35,426 nt of DNA from a virus. Where the stretch lies: positions 1-35,426 of IMG/VR virus record IMGVR_UViG_3300040815_001010; one strand, 5' to 3'. Of this stretch, positions 17,037-24,019 are shown one piece after another; within the stretch, counting starts at the first letter, position 1, and each line of letters opens with the position of its first letter. A program made the translations under genes and the position numbers. The notes below the pieces were generated by a model. That model saw only the letters and a program-made list of their open reading frames with translations, was not told where the DNA came from and made no database searches.

Positions 17037-17463
17037 TGTTTGCTCCATGCTCTGAACATTCTACTTCTGCACACCAGCAACGATTGTCTGTTGCTTCACG
17101 TATCAGTTTGTCGGCAAAACGCCAAGCATGATATGCGAACTTCTCTGCACCAACTCCGTCTAGCACTGTGATTTCACACAAGCCCATGTTTTCAAGCTCT
17201 GCAAACTTGTACAAGAACGGATCATCTCTGTCAATGACTGTCTTGTGATCAAATGTATCTTCAAGCCATGCTTTGAGAGGTTTGAGGCCACCAAAGTCTA
17301 CTGCCCAGTTTTTGTTGTCTAGTTCTTCACAGCCAAATGTGAACCTGAAACCCAAGCTATAGCCATGTAAGAATTTGCAGTGTGAATGATCTGCATGTGG
17401 TTGACGGAACACTGCTGATAAGCCAATTTGGTGTCCGTATGTTTTAGTCGAATAATAAGCCAT
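17011..17463 (-). CDS. 6-pyruvoyl/6-carboxy-tetrahydropterin synthase-like protein (QueD/PTPS family)
   Basis: 150 residues, normal family length. Family features: SHCKFLHGYSLGFRFTFG (27-44), NWAVDFGGLKPLKAWLEDTF (52-71), FDHKTVIDRDDP (71-82) and the C-terminal AEVECSEHGANSAIYK. Classical members make a tetrahydropterin from dihydroneopterin triphosphate, feeding queuosine/7-deazaguanine or biopterin synthesis. The zinc site looks altered: the AAH of typical QueD is AVF here (17-19), and the HGH is HGY (33-35). Cys29 and His33 remain. It therefore belongs to a divergent branch I recall from marine phages and bacteria, and its reaction is uncertain. No other queuosine gene is in the window. 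ATG 17463 follows AAAGGAGT, part of a small hairpin. Confidence 0.75.
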   Translation of the reverse strand: MAYYSTKTYGHQIGLSAVFRQPHADHSHCKFLHGYSLGFRFTFGCEELDNKNWAVDFGGLKPLKAWLEDTFDHKTVIDRDDPFLYKFAELENMGLCEITVLDGVGAEKFAYHAWRFADKLIREATDNRCWCAEVECSEHGANSAIYKAVD

Positions 17464-17469
17464 TAGTAT

Positions 17470-17488
17470 ACTCCTTTGTTAATGGAGT
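17470..17488 (-). promoter_or_regulatory. Hairpin covering the Shine-Dalgarno of the QueD-like gene
   Basis: In the transcript, ACTCC pairs with GGAGT (9-nt loop ATTAACAAA), placing the Shine-Dalgarno AGGAG in the stem just before ATG 17463. The rest of the roughly 65-nt leader has other short pairing options (AAGTG with CACTT, AGTGG with CCACT). It may tune translation. It does not match the preQ1-I consensus. Confidence 0.35.
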
Positions 17489-17536
17489 GTGCGGAATATT
17501 TAAAGTGGGTCGAACACTTAGTCCACTGTATTACTT

Positions 17537-17565
17537 ATAATACTACTATTCTGTGTTATTGTCAA
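17537..17565 (-). promoter_or_regulatory. Sigma-70 type early promoter for the QueD-like operon
   Basis: TTGACA (17560-17565), exact 17-bp spacer, TATTAT (17537-17542) on the minus strand. The -35 lies within the last codons of the preceding 159-aa gene and the -10 just after its stop. Expected start near 17530 leaves a leader of about 65 nt. Confidence 0.8.
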
Positions 17566-18025
17566 CTGGTTCTACAATTAATAATATATTACTATACTCT
17601 GCTGTTTTAGGAACTTTGAATACCCAGTGATTGCAAACAAAGTCTCCGTACATAGTTACTCTATAGCGAGCATTGTGGTCCATATCTGCAGGTCGTTCCA
17701 TACTCCACGTGTTTGGCACTATTTCGCCCGGACGCACGTTGCGTGTATACTGTCTTGTAAAAGCATCTAACTGGTGTGAATGACTGCCGTCTTCTGCATA
17801 TGCAACTCCGTATATTCGTGTACTGTTGCACTCATATCTCTTGTATCCTATCATTGAAAATTCAATATCACTACTTCCGGTAACAGGGTTATTTATTATT
17901 TCAATCTTTATATCTTGGAATACATTGGCGTTTTTGAAACTCATGTATGTTACACCAAATATAATGCATGTTGCCAAACTCAGCCCGCTTATTATATTAA
18001 GTATTACTATTCTACTTGGAGTCAT
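17546..18025 (-). CDS. Hypothetical membrane-anchored protein, 159 aa
   Basis: One N-terminal hydrophobic segment (about residues 6-28, IVILNIISGLSLATCIIFGV) behaves as a signal anchor. The remaining 130 residues are polar and rich in beta-forming residues, with Cys66 and Cys131, possibly a disulfide if periplasmic. ATG 18025 has AGAGGAG at ideal distance and overlaps the stop of the two-membrane-segment gene upstream by 14 nt, which suggests that the pair act together at the inner membrane. I do not recognise the family. Roles such as superinfection exclusion or envelope remodelling are possible but unsupported. Confidence 0.6.
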   Translation of the reverse strand: MTPSRIVILNIISGLSLATCIIFGVTYMSFKNANVFQDIKIEIINNPVTGSSDIEFSMIGYKRYECNSTRIYGVAYAEDGSHSHQLDAFTRQYTRNVRPGEIVPNTWSMERPADMDHNARYRVTMYGDFVCNHWVFKVPKTAEYSNILLIVEPVDNNTE

Positions 18026-18332
18026 CTACGTACTCCTCTCTGATCTCTTTAAGATCTTGTTTAACATCTATCAAGTCCTGTGTTGCCACTGACATTATGT
18101 TAATAATATATCGTATTGTAAAAATAGTCCAGAACCACCAAGTTACCGCAGTAAACGCAAATAGCACCATTCCTATATTAAACAGTGTATCAAAACTTGT
18201 TATACCGTAGGTAAGTGCTATTGTTGCTACAACTAAAAAAAACGTTGGGGCTATTTTTGCATATAAGTCCCAACGTGCTACTTGTTTTTCAATTCTATTC
18301 TTATTATTCATATACTTATTTATTGTGTACAT
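18012..18332 (-). CDS. Hypothetical protein with two membrane segments, 106 aa
   Basis: Two hydrophobic segments at about 26-45 (IAPTFFLVVATIALTYGI) and 52-78 (LFNIGMVLFAFTAVTWWFW and following) are flanked by a basic N-terminus (NNKNRIEKQVARW) and a charged C-terminal helix (DLIDVKQDLKEIREEYVDD). This suggests an inner-membrane hairpin with both ends in the cytoplasm. ATG 18332 overlaps the end of the 399-aa gene by 13 nt. Met8 at 18311 is equally possible, and neither has a strong Shine-Dalgarno. An ATAAATA at 18317-18323 (minus strand) is created partly by the upstream stop codon and may be chance. Family not recognised. Confidence 0.55.
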   Translation of the reverse strand: MYTINKYMNNKNRIEKQVARWDLYAKIAPTFFLVVATIALTYGITSFDTLFNIGMVLFAFTAVTWWFWTIFTIRYIINIMSVATQDLIDVKQDLKEIREEYVDDSK

Positions 18333-19519
18333 TTTAGAATAATAGTATCACTATTTAAACGTCCGTTGAGTTTGATATCAGTTGTTTTAATCTCATCCAT
18401 AAACTTGCGTAGTTGCACCTTACCGGCTTTTTTAAATGATTTAAGAGTTTCGTCTGGCTTGCGTAATGTTTTTTGTACACTGTTCTTTTCATCATAGTGC
18501 AACAGCGTTGTGCCTTTCACTTGTATTGTAGCATGATCGTCTGCAATATATTTGCCAAGTTTGCGTGTCTTTGTATTGTACACCCAAACTTCTTTAGCAT
18601 CTAATACATCCAATGGGTTCACACTAACTAGCTGTAGTTTATCATCACGCTCAAGATACTTCAACTTGGCAATCAACTTTTCTTTGCTCGGCGCTTTTTT
18701 TGTACGCGGCTTGCGTGTGGCTTTAGCAGCGTCTATAACAAGGTCACAAGCGCCGTGTAGCGTCTCTAGTGCTTCCAAGTATGTTGCTGCATCCTTTTTA
18801 GTTAGATGGCTGTAGCCTTCGCGTAGCTGCTGTAGCATGTCAGCTTTGTGTTCGTCCTTCTCACGATTGATTTCGCCAGGAGTAGGCAACTTTTGAATCA
18901 ACTGTGCTTCAGCAAGTTCGCCTGCGTAATACCCTTTGATCTTGCGGGCATGGGCTTGCGACACTTTCATTTTAGCAAAGTGTGCAGTAAAGTCAAACCC
19001 CTTTGGATCAAAATTTTTCTTGTTGGTGATAAATCCTTCAAGCCATTCTTCAATAGACTCACATGCTTCTTGTGCTTGCTCTGTAATACGTTCTTGGATA
19101 CTAGGAACATGCACATTCTTTTTGGTTTTTTCTTCTGCTTTCTTTTCTTCTACAAGAGCAGCACCTTCTTCGGCAAGTTCAAGAATCCACTTGTTTAGTC
19201 CTTCACTGTATGCTGGCGGAACAATCTCTGGATAATTATCTAAACAATACGCCGCACAAGTCCAATGACTTTTCCCACCAACTTTCCAATCTGGTAGCCG
19301 GTTGATTGAACTAACAACCTTCTTGTCGTAATGATTTTTAATGTATGTTTTAACAGTTGTTAGCCACTCCTTTGATTCTACTTCATAATGTGTGTAGTAC
19401 TTGGCCTTATTCCAAGTTAATCCTTTTGTTGGCATCAATGGCATCATATTGGCGCCTCGGCGCACTGCCCGTACTGTTTTTTTCTTAGGTTTTGCTGCTG
19501 CTTTGTTTGCTTTAGCCAT
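18320..19519 (-). CDS. Conserved phage hypothetical protein, 399 aa, Lys-rich
   Basis: Starts with a strongly basic tail (AKANKAAAKPKKKTVRAVRR) and has many Lys/Glu helices. Notable segments are GGKSHWTCAAYCLDNYPEIV near residues 80-100, a charged helix (EEKKAEEKTKK) near 125-135, a second basic patch (AKATRKPRTKKAPSKEKLIA) near 270-290, and the ending TDIKLNGRLNSDTIILKCTQ. Basic termini and size suit a nucleic-acid-associated or scaffold-like protein, and similar proteins occur in marine T4-like phages without assigned function. ATG 19519 follows GAGGAAGC and overlaps the SWIM gene stop by 8 nt, so both come from the promoter at 19739-19767. Confidence 0.6.
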   Translation of the reverse strand: MAKANKAAAKPKKKTVRAVRRGANMMPLMPTKGLTWNKAKYYTHYEVESKEWLTTVKTYIKNHYDKKVVSSINRLPDWKVGGKSHWTCAAYCLDNYPEIVPPAYSEGLNKWILELAEEGAALVEEKKAEEKTKKNVHVPSIQERITEQAQEACESIEEWLEGFITNKKNFDPKGFDFTAHFAKMKVSQAHARKIKGYYAGELAEAQLIQKLPTPGEINREKDEHKADMLQQLREGYSHLTKKDAATYLEALETLHGACDLVIDAAKATRKPRTKKAPSKEKLIAKLKYLERDDKLQLVSVNPLDVLDAKEVWVYNTKTRKLGKYIADDHATIQVKGTTLLHYDEKNSVQKTLRKPDETLKSFKKAGKVQLRKFMDEIKTTDIKLNGRLNSDTIILKCTQ

Positions 19520-19712
19520 TGAATGCTTCCTCTACTTGTTTAATGTGCTTGCACTTTTTAAATGCTGGGCAATCACATGTAAAGCCTTTGTCCACCATTT
19601 CAATATTATATATGCCTTTTGAGCCTTCGGCGTTCCAAATTGTGCCTATTGCCCAATGTTTTTTAGTATTAATAATGTCACTAGGAAAAACTTTTGGTCC
19701 ATACTTTGCCAT
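19512..19712 (-). CDS. SWIM zinc-finger protein, 66 aa
   Basis: The C-terminal half carries the SWIM pattern CxCx(n)CxH: Cys46, Cys48, Cys54 and His56 in FTCDCPAFKKCKHIKQVEEAF. The N-terminal half is a beta-rich segment (WAIGTIWNAEGSKGIYNIEM). SWIM domains bind DNA or protein partners. A protein this short is almost only the domain, so it is probably a small nucleic-acid-binding or adaptor protein. It is the first gene after the early promoter at 19739-19767 and overlaps the start of the 399-aa gene, hinting that the two act together. The residues for zinc binding are complete. The partner is unknown. Confidence 0.72.
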   Translation of the reverse strand: MAKYGPKVFPSDIINTKKHWAIGTIWNAEGSKGIYNIEMVDKGFTCDCPAFKKCKHIKQVEEAFNG

Positions 19713-19738
19713 GTGTGCCTCTTACTTGGTTTAAAACT

Positions 19739-19767
19739 AATATACAGTTATTCGCCGTAATAGTCAA
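19739..19767 (-). promoter_or_regulatory. Sigma-70 type early promoter for the SWIM gene
   Basis: TTGACT (19762-19767), 17-bp spacer, TATATT (19739-19744) on the minus strand. The -35 lies inside the last codons of the 70-aa gene. Expected start is about 20 nt before ATG 19712. Confidence 0.7.
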
Positions 19768-19960
19768 GAACTATTTTGAAAGCACTTTTTAGTTCTATGT
19801 TGCGTTCATAGTCATCTGGATGTCCTTTTTGATGCAGCACAAAGTTGTCCATGTCTTCTACAGTATAGTTGTAGTGTTCTTTAAGACTGTGAATAGCCAT
19901 CTGATCTACTGTTTCGTTATCTAATTCATATTTTTTTGGAAGGTCGTATTTGCGTTTCAT
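19748..19960 (-). CDS. Hypothetical small protein, 70 aa
   Basis: ATG 19960 (MKRKYDLPKKYELDNETVDQ) is preferred over the longer TTG frame at 19978, since it falls immediately after the stop of the 50-aa gene with GGGACGAATAAA in front. The protein is short, acidic after a basic start and probably helical (MAIHSLKEHYNYTVEDMDNF). No motif recognised. Its 3' end contains the -35 of the next promoter. Confidence 0.55.
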   Translation of the reverse strand: MKRKYDLPKKYELDNETVDQMAIHSLKEHYNYTVEDMDNFVLHQKGHPDDYERNIELKSAFKIVLDYYGE

Positions 19961-19961
19961 T

Positions 19962-20114
19962 TTATTCGTCCCACTCAATCTTATTGTACTTGGGTTTCTT
20001 TTTGATCTTATTCTTGATCACTTGCGGACGGAAGGGACCTTGTGGATCCCTTACCGCCTTTGCTTCAAAGTTGCGCCTCTTGGGTGCCTGAGGCCTGCGT
20101 ACATTCTTGGACAT
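19962..20114 (-). CDS. Small highly basic protein, 50 aa
   Basis: Found by reading the minus strand: MSKNVRRPQAPKRRNFEAKA, continuing through VRDPQGPFRP and VIKNKIKKKPKYNKIEWDE to TAA. About a third of residues are Lys or Arg and it looks unstructured, as small nucleic-acid-binding phage proteins often do. AAGGATTGTATA gives a good Shine-Dalgarno before ATG 20114, and the next gene starts just after its stop. Function unknown. RNA or DNA binding is inferred from charge only. Confidence 0.6.
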   Translation of the reverse strand: MSKNVRRPQAPKRRNFEAKAVRDPQGPFRPQVIKNKIKKKPKYNKIEWDE

Positions 20115-20188
20115 TATACAATCCTTAGTTCCTCAATATTGATAGGAGTGTAGTTGATCTGCCACGCACAAGTTTTTTGCTGTCATCT

Positions 20189-20635
20189 TTAGAGATCTTG
20201 CTTTTCATCTACAAACTCACCATTAACAATTTTCATAAACTTAGTAGGCACACTCAAATCACCCGCACGTTTAAAGTATGATCGACCGCCATCAACGGCA
20301 CAATCGCCTACAATACGATAGTCATGTCTATGCTGTGAATACTCCCAACCATTAGGACCTTCAATCATACCAAACACAAATGACTCTACAACATCAGCAT
20401 TTGTGATCATGATTTGAGGCTCTAACGCAGCACCATACCCAGTAGCGCGGAATATACCAAAGTAACGATTGCCAAATTCTGGATGCGGTATCTCACGATA
20501 GAAGATGTCAGCGGCCTGTGCGGCATGTTCGTTAGTAGCAGAGGTACAAACGTACTTTACATCTACACCATCTTTTTCTGAGTAAATCTTTTCTACCTTT
20601 GCTGTATCAAACAGTGGTTCGTGTTGTATGTTCAT
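20189..20635 (-). CDS. Hypothetical protein, 148 aa
   Basis: A soluble mixed alpha/beta protein with segments VKYVCTSATNEHAAQAADIF, REIPHPEFGNRYFGIFR, EPQIMITNADVVESFVFGMI and YSQHRHDYRIVGDCAVDGGR. It resembles short conserved proteins of T4-like marine phages but I cannot name the family. ATG 20635 overlaps the stop of the 74-aa gene (ATGA) with AAGGCACGG upstream, and an extra promoter at 20677-20705 can drive it alone. The 74-nt gap after it holds no gene or clear terminator. No catalytic motif can be argued. Confidence 0.6.
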   Translation of the reverse strand: MNIQHEPLFDTAKVEKIYSEKDGVDVKYVCTSATNEHAAQAADIFYREIPHPEFGNRYFGIFRATGYGAALEPQIMITNADVVESFVFGMIEGPNGWEYSQHRHDYRIVGDCAVDGGRSYFKRAGDLSVPTKFMKIVNGEFVDEKQDL

Positions 20636-20856
20636 AATCCGTGCCTTAGGTTATAAAGTTTATCTCTTACTCTATTAGTATACAAGTCTGTGTTGTTCTT
20701 GTCAACCAAGTCTAGCATGAAATCAAGATCATACTTGTCTAGTTTGTTAAATTCGAATGATTCTTTCTGCACGTAATATCCGCGGGCTTTAAGTTCGTAT
20801 ACAATCTCTTCGTCATTGAACTCGTTTAACTCTACATCAACTGTTACATATGCCAT
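20632..20856 (-). CDS. Hypothetical small acidic protein, 74 aa
   Basis: Start ATG 20856 (MAYVTVDVELNEFNDEEIVY) has the near-perfect Shine-Dalgarno AAAGGAGAACGAACA, so the longer frame running into the ligase gene was dropped. The pattern of a beta strand, then NDEEIVYELKARGYYV, then acidic helices is common in tiny phage proteins. No function known. It lies between the ligase gene and the 148-aa gene (ATGA overlap) and contains a promoter within its coding sequence. Confidence 0.65.
   Translation of the reverse strand: MAYVTVDVELNEFNDEEIVYELKARGYYVQKESFEFNKLDKYDLDFMLDLVDKNNTDLYTNRVRDKLYNLRHGL
20677..20705 (-). promoter_or_regulatory. Sigma-70 type promoter inside the 74-aa gene
   Basis: TTGACA (20700-20705), 17-bp spacer, TATACT (20677-20682) on the minus strand, about 40 nt before ATG 20635. 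It would add transcription of the 148-aa gene and those downstream. Confidence 0.7.
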
Positions 20857-20872
20857 TGTTCGTTCTCCTTTA

Positions 20873-22192
20873 TCATAATTTTTCGCCGACTTCGAATCCA
20901 CGGAATGTTTTAAAGCGTGGGAAGCGCAAACTGTATGTGCCGTCTTGATTTTGTGTAAGAGCGTCTGCTCTTACTTCTACAAGCTGGCCAATAAGACTGC
21001 TACGGCTATTCCAAAAATCATCACGATTAGCGTCACTAAACCCACTTCCGCAGTTGACTTGGACCATTCGTCCATCGTCTTCTCCAGCGCATACCAACGC
21101 TCCAAGGCGTCCTTTGTTTCGTCCTGTTCCTTCTTCGACATCTACTACCTCCAATGTTACTTCAATAAAAGGCTTGGCTTTGAGCCAAGCGTGTGTACGC
21201 TTACATTCATATGGTGCATCAACGTCTTTGATCATTACACCTTCGTATCCCCCGTCTACAGCCGCCTTATTAAGCTCTACAAAGCGAGCTTCACCTTTTG
21301 GTGTGTCTAGGTTAACTTCTTCCCAATCCAACGCTGTAACGTGCTGTAAGATATCTGTATGCTGGTTTACCCATGCTTTAACTGCGGCACTTCTAAATGC
21401 TTGTGGTTTTGTCCAGCCACCGTTTTGAAAATCTGCTAGAGGTGCTAAGTCAAACAAATGCAATACAGCATCGTTTGCTTCTACACTTTCCTTGCGATGT
21501 ACTTGCTTCATAAGGTCTTGGAAGTTAGCACTCATTACTTCTCCATCCAACATCAAGTCATAAGGTGCAGGATTAGTTTTTAGTACTGTTTCCAGTTCTT
21601 TGATAATATGTCCAAAGTTGTGAAACTGTTTTCCGTTACGACTAAACATTTCTACTTTGTTGCCACGAATGATTGTGATAACACGCACGCCATCCAGTTT
21701 GATTTCAATCTGCTTTACACCAGTCATCTTCTTTTCGTGCTTGGCACTATCATGAGCAAGAGCGCAAGTAAATACAGGAACAGCATATTGTGGAAACTGT
21801 TTAGCAACTTTGTTAACAGTCTTTTCGCTCATTCCGCATCGTAAATCTTTGATTAAGATACGACGATAAAACCCATTCCACTGTTCTGTGGTAGCAATGC
21901 CCATTGCAAGTTCAATAGCATCACGTGCCGCATGTCCTGTTAGTTCACGATTAGCAAGTTTGTCAGCAAGCTCTTTGAACACTGGCCACGAAAGACCTTG
22001 TCCGGTTAGTATGTCTGAACGCTCAGGTACTTGCTTAACACCAAAAGTAACAAGAGCATCGAGTGCCATGCGTACACCTTCAAAGAACTCGTCTAGTCCT
22101 TCTTCCATTGCTTCTAGCAATACTGCTTCTTTAGCAAGGCGACTGTTGTCTGCTTCAAGTTTTTTGATTACATCTTGTGGTTGTGTTCTCAT
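20873..22192 (-). CDS. ATP-dependent DNA ligase (T4 gp30-like)
   Basis: 439 residues, close to the 487 of T4 gp30. Nucleotidyltransferase motifs in order: I, IEIKLDGVR with Lys165 as the residue that takes AMP. FSRNGKQF as the following Arg/Gly segment. III, LMLDGEVMS. IV, YEGVMIKD. V, WLKAKPF. The C-terminal OB-fold region (GRLGALVCAGEDDGRMVQVN) and the ending RFPRFKTFRGFEVGEKL are also typical. It seals nicks during phage DNA replication, repair and recombination. ATG 22192 follows AAGAGGGCAATGTT and the early promoter at 22219-22247. Ligase identity is secure. Equivalence to T4 gene 30 is inferred from the phage type. Confidence 0.95.
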   Translation of the reverse strand: MRTQPQDVIKKLEADNSRLAKEAVLLEAMEEGLDEFFEGVRMALDALVTFGVKQVPERSDILTGQGLSWPVFKELADKLANRELTGHAARDAIELAMGIATTEQWNGFYRRILIKDLRCGMSEKTVNKVAKQFPQYAVPVFTCALAHDSAKHEKKMTGVKQIEIKLDGVRVITIIRGNKVEMFSRNGKQFHNFGHIIKELETVLKTNPAPYDLMLDGEVMSANFQDLMKQVHRKESVEANDAVLHLFDLAPLADFQNGGWTKPQAFRSAAVKAWVNQHTDILQHVTALDWEEVNLDTPKGEARFVELNKAAVDGGYEGVMIKDVDAPYECKRTHAWLKAKPFIEVTLEVVDVEEGTGRNKGRLGALVCAGEDDGRMVQVNCGSGFSDANRDDFWNSRSSLIGQLVEVRADALTQNQDGTYSLRFPRFKTFRGFEVGEKL

Positions 22193-22218
22193 AACATTGC
22201 CCTCTTGTTTATATTACC

Positions 22219-22247
22219 AATATAGCATACTACTTTTCAGGTGTCAA
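22219..22247 (-). promoter_or_regulatory. Sigma-70 type early promoter for DNA ligase
   Basis: TTGACA (22242-22247), 17-bp spacer, TATATT (22219-22224) on the minus strand. The -35 lies in the last codons of the SGNH-like gene and the -10 just past its stop. Expected start is about 20 nt before the ligase ATG. Confidence 0.78.
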
Positions 22248-23033
22248 CCTAAAATGTCTTGGAATAATATTAGCCCAAGCTCTATGTGCTGATTCCAAAG
22301 GATGTAAACCAGGGCCAAGTTCGAAATGCTGTCCAACAGAGTACTCATAAAATCCTTGAGGAGGTGAAGTAGGAATATAATATATATTATATTTTAATAC
22401 TCGTTTAACTATTGAGTTTGTGTATACGTCATCTAAATCTAATACTAGATTAGGGTTGACATCAGATCCAAATCCAAAACATTGTACACTTCTTATACTA
22501 TGCAACTTTAAAAACATATTAGTTGCTTCAACATCTGCTAATGATTCATATAAGTGATTTAGAGGCTTGTTATGATGTGTATAGATTTCATCAGCAATTA
22601 TATCTAAATGATTGTCTTTTAATATAGTTCTACGTTCGTCACTGTTTACTAGTTTTCCTGTAGGAGATTTTAATCCTCTAGCAGTGTCACTGGGTAATAG
22701 TGTAAAATACTTATTTCCTCTGTCAAGTTTAGGATTAGATAATAAAAACTCTCGTCTATAAAAACTAGTCCACATTATAAACACTAGTATTTCATCAGAT
22801 TTGTATGTTTCTAATAGTTCTAGTACATTGTGTATAGTTCGTCTGCGTATGCCTCGATTGCTTGAGCCAGTTGTGGCTTTGGTTATTTTTTTAGCATTTG
22901 GGTAATATTTGGTTTTAATAATATCTGTCCAAGTACTATCACAGATTTCCTCACCTTCGGGCAACATTTCCCAACTCTTGTGTTCTGCGCCGGCACCTAA
23001 ACTACATCCGTCATTGTAGATTATTTTAATCAT
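22230..23033 (-). CDS. SGNH-hydrolase-like protein, 267 aa (last gene of the radical SAM operon)
   Basis: Block I NDGCSLGAGAEHKSW gives candidate nucleophile Ser11. ATTGSSNRGIRRRT carries the Gly and Asn of blocks II/III, VFIMWTSFYRREF has the W[TS]xxxR signature shared by the four SGNH-like proteins here, and GPGLHPLESAHRAW holds the catalytic-type His. The Asp usually three residues before it is not obvious, so activity may be altered. Superfamily enzymes hydrolyse or transfer acyl groups. ATG 23033 overlaps the ANL-like gene stop (ATGA), with AGGAATCTAGA upstream. It is the eleventh and last gene of the overlapping series that starts at 34590. Confidence 0.6.
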   Translation of the reverse strand: MIKIIYNDGCSLGAGAEHKSWEMLPEGEEICDSTWTDIIKTKYYPNAKKITKATTGSSNRGIRRRTIHNVLELLETYKSDEILVFIMWTSFYRREFLLSNPKLDRGNKYFTLLPSDTARGLKSPTGKLVNSDERRTILKDNHLDIIADEIYTHHNKPLNHLYESLADVEATNMFLKLHSIRSVQCFGFGSDVNPNLVLDLDDVYTNSIVKRVLKYNIYYIPTSPPQGFYEYSVGQHFELGPGLHPLESAHRAWANIIPRHFRLTPEK

Positions 23034-24019
23034 TCTAGATTCCTAAACAAAATTAATGTTTCGTCATCGGGCCCTTGTGCATATGCCCACTTGCTTATTT
23101 TTTTTCCTGTTCTACGTTTGACTTCGGCATTCATAGCAGAAACTTTTATTTTGGCTATACTTTTATCAACAGGCTTTACAAACTGAAAATATATTTTATC
23201 TTCGGTGACATCTCTTAATATTTTTCCTTTGATGCGATATTTACTGGGCAAGTCATCGAGATCGTTGTAGTTGATAGTTTCAGGATTAACAACAGGTGTT
23301 ATAAGGCCATTGTCCCAACAGTTGATGCGCAAGTTATTAATGTTAATACTTTTTAACAATGCTACTTCAACAAAACTATAGCAAGTTTCAATAGATGGCA
23401 CAAGAACACAGTTGATGCCTTGCATTTGCACAACTTTTAATATCCGATGCATACCTTCGACGACATCATTGAATCCTAGGCAGGTGTGTGTTTCAACAGC
23501 ATCATTCATCAATGCCGGCAGCATAAAGTCTATAATTAGCTCAGGTTGAATATCATATTTTGTGTGCAGAACATTTCCGTGTATAGTTATTGTTGGTATT
23601 TTTGTCTTACCTAGTATTGTTGAAGTTCCTGTTTGTGTATATTCTACAACACTGTCAAACTTATGATCTGACAAATCATGATAACTATAGTTTTGATGCT
23701 TATTAAATCCTTTGGTATCTAGTGTTGTATCAGGAAGTGTGTGTATTAGTAAATCAGGATTTGATGAAACTATGTTTAAATCAAGTTCGGTAGCAGCCAA
23801 TATCATTGCAAATGTATCAAATCCACTTTGATTCATATAGAACATTATATTATCAAATGGTTTGAGTTTTAAGAGATTGAAGTAAACATTTTTCCAATAA
23901 TCAATACGAGTGTATAATGATCCTATTTTTACAGTTTTTTCTTCAGGAAAGCCCAATCGAAAGTTAAACTCATTACTACGATATCTAAAGTTTTTGCTTA
24001 CTATATTTCTATTCAACAT
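23030..24019 (-). CDS. Unknown protein, weak resemblance to a truncated ANL (acyl/amino-acid adenylating) enzyme, 329 aa
   Basis: No secure family. Residues about 35-90 (YTRIDYWKNVYFNLLKLKPF, then NIMFYMNQSGFDTFAMILAA and ELDLNIVSSNPDLL) follow the layout of the ANL N-terminal domain, where a helix leads to a GDxVxxxxxNSxxxxxxxLAxxxxG strand-helix unit. Later YTQTGTSTILGKTKIPTITI plus HGNVLHT recalls, in degenerate form, the Thr/Ser/Gly-rich phosphate loop and following THxNL of those enzymes. The protein is about 200 residues shorter than a full ANL enzyme and no catalytic Lys domain is visible, so it may be inactive, partial or unrelated. ATG 24019 has GGAG at 7 nt and overlaps the SGNH-like gene by 11 nt. 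Confidence 0.45.
   Translation of the reverse strand: MLNRNIVSKNFRYRSNEFNFRLGFPEEKTVKIGSLYTRIDYWKNVYFNLLKLKPFDNIMFYMNQSGFDTFAMILAATELDLNIVSSNPDLLIHTLPDTTLDTKGFNKHQNYSYHDLSDHKFDSVVEYTQTGTSTILGKTKIPTITIHGNVLHTKYDIQPELIIDFMLPALMNDAVETHTCLGFNDVVEGMHRILKVVQMQGINCVLVPSIETCYSFVEVALLKSININNLRINCWDNGLITPVVNPETINYNDLDDLPSKYRIKGKILRDVTEDKIYFQFVKPVDKSIAKIKVSAMNAEVKRRTGKKISKWAYAQGPDDETLILFRNLE

Noticed and set aside
17464-17530. preQ1 riboswitch upstream of the QueD-like gene
   Set aside because: The leader lacks the preQ1-I loop sequence and A-rich tail; only a generic Shine-Dalgarno hairpin can be supported.
18317-18323. ATAAATA before the two-membrane-segment protein
   Set aside because: It is formed largely by the stop codon of the 399-aa gene, lacks the G of the other late sites and leaves only a few bases before either start. 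Not counted as a promoter.
20873-20901. N-terminal extension of the 74-aa gene into the ligase gene
   Set aside because: The internal ATG at 20856 has a near-perfect Shine-Dalgarno; the extension has none.
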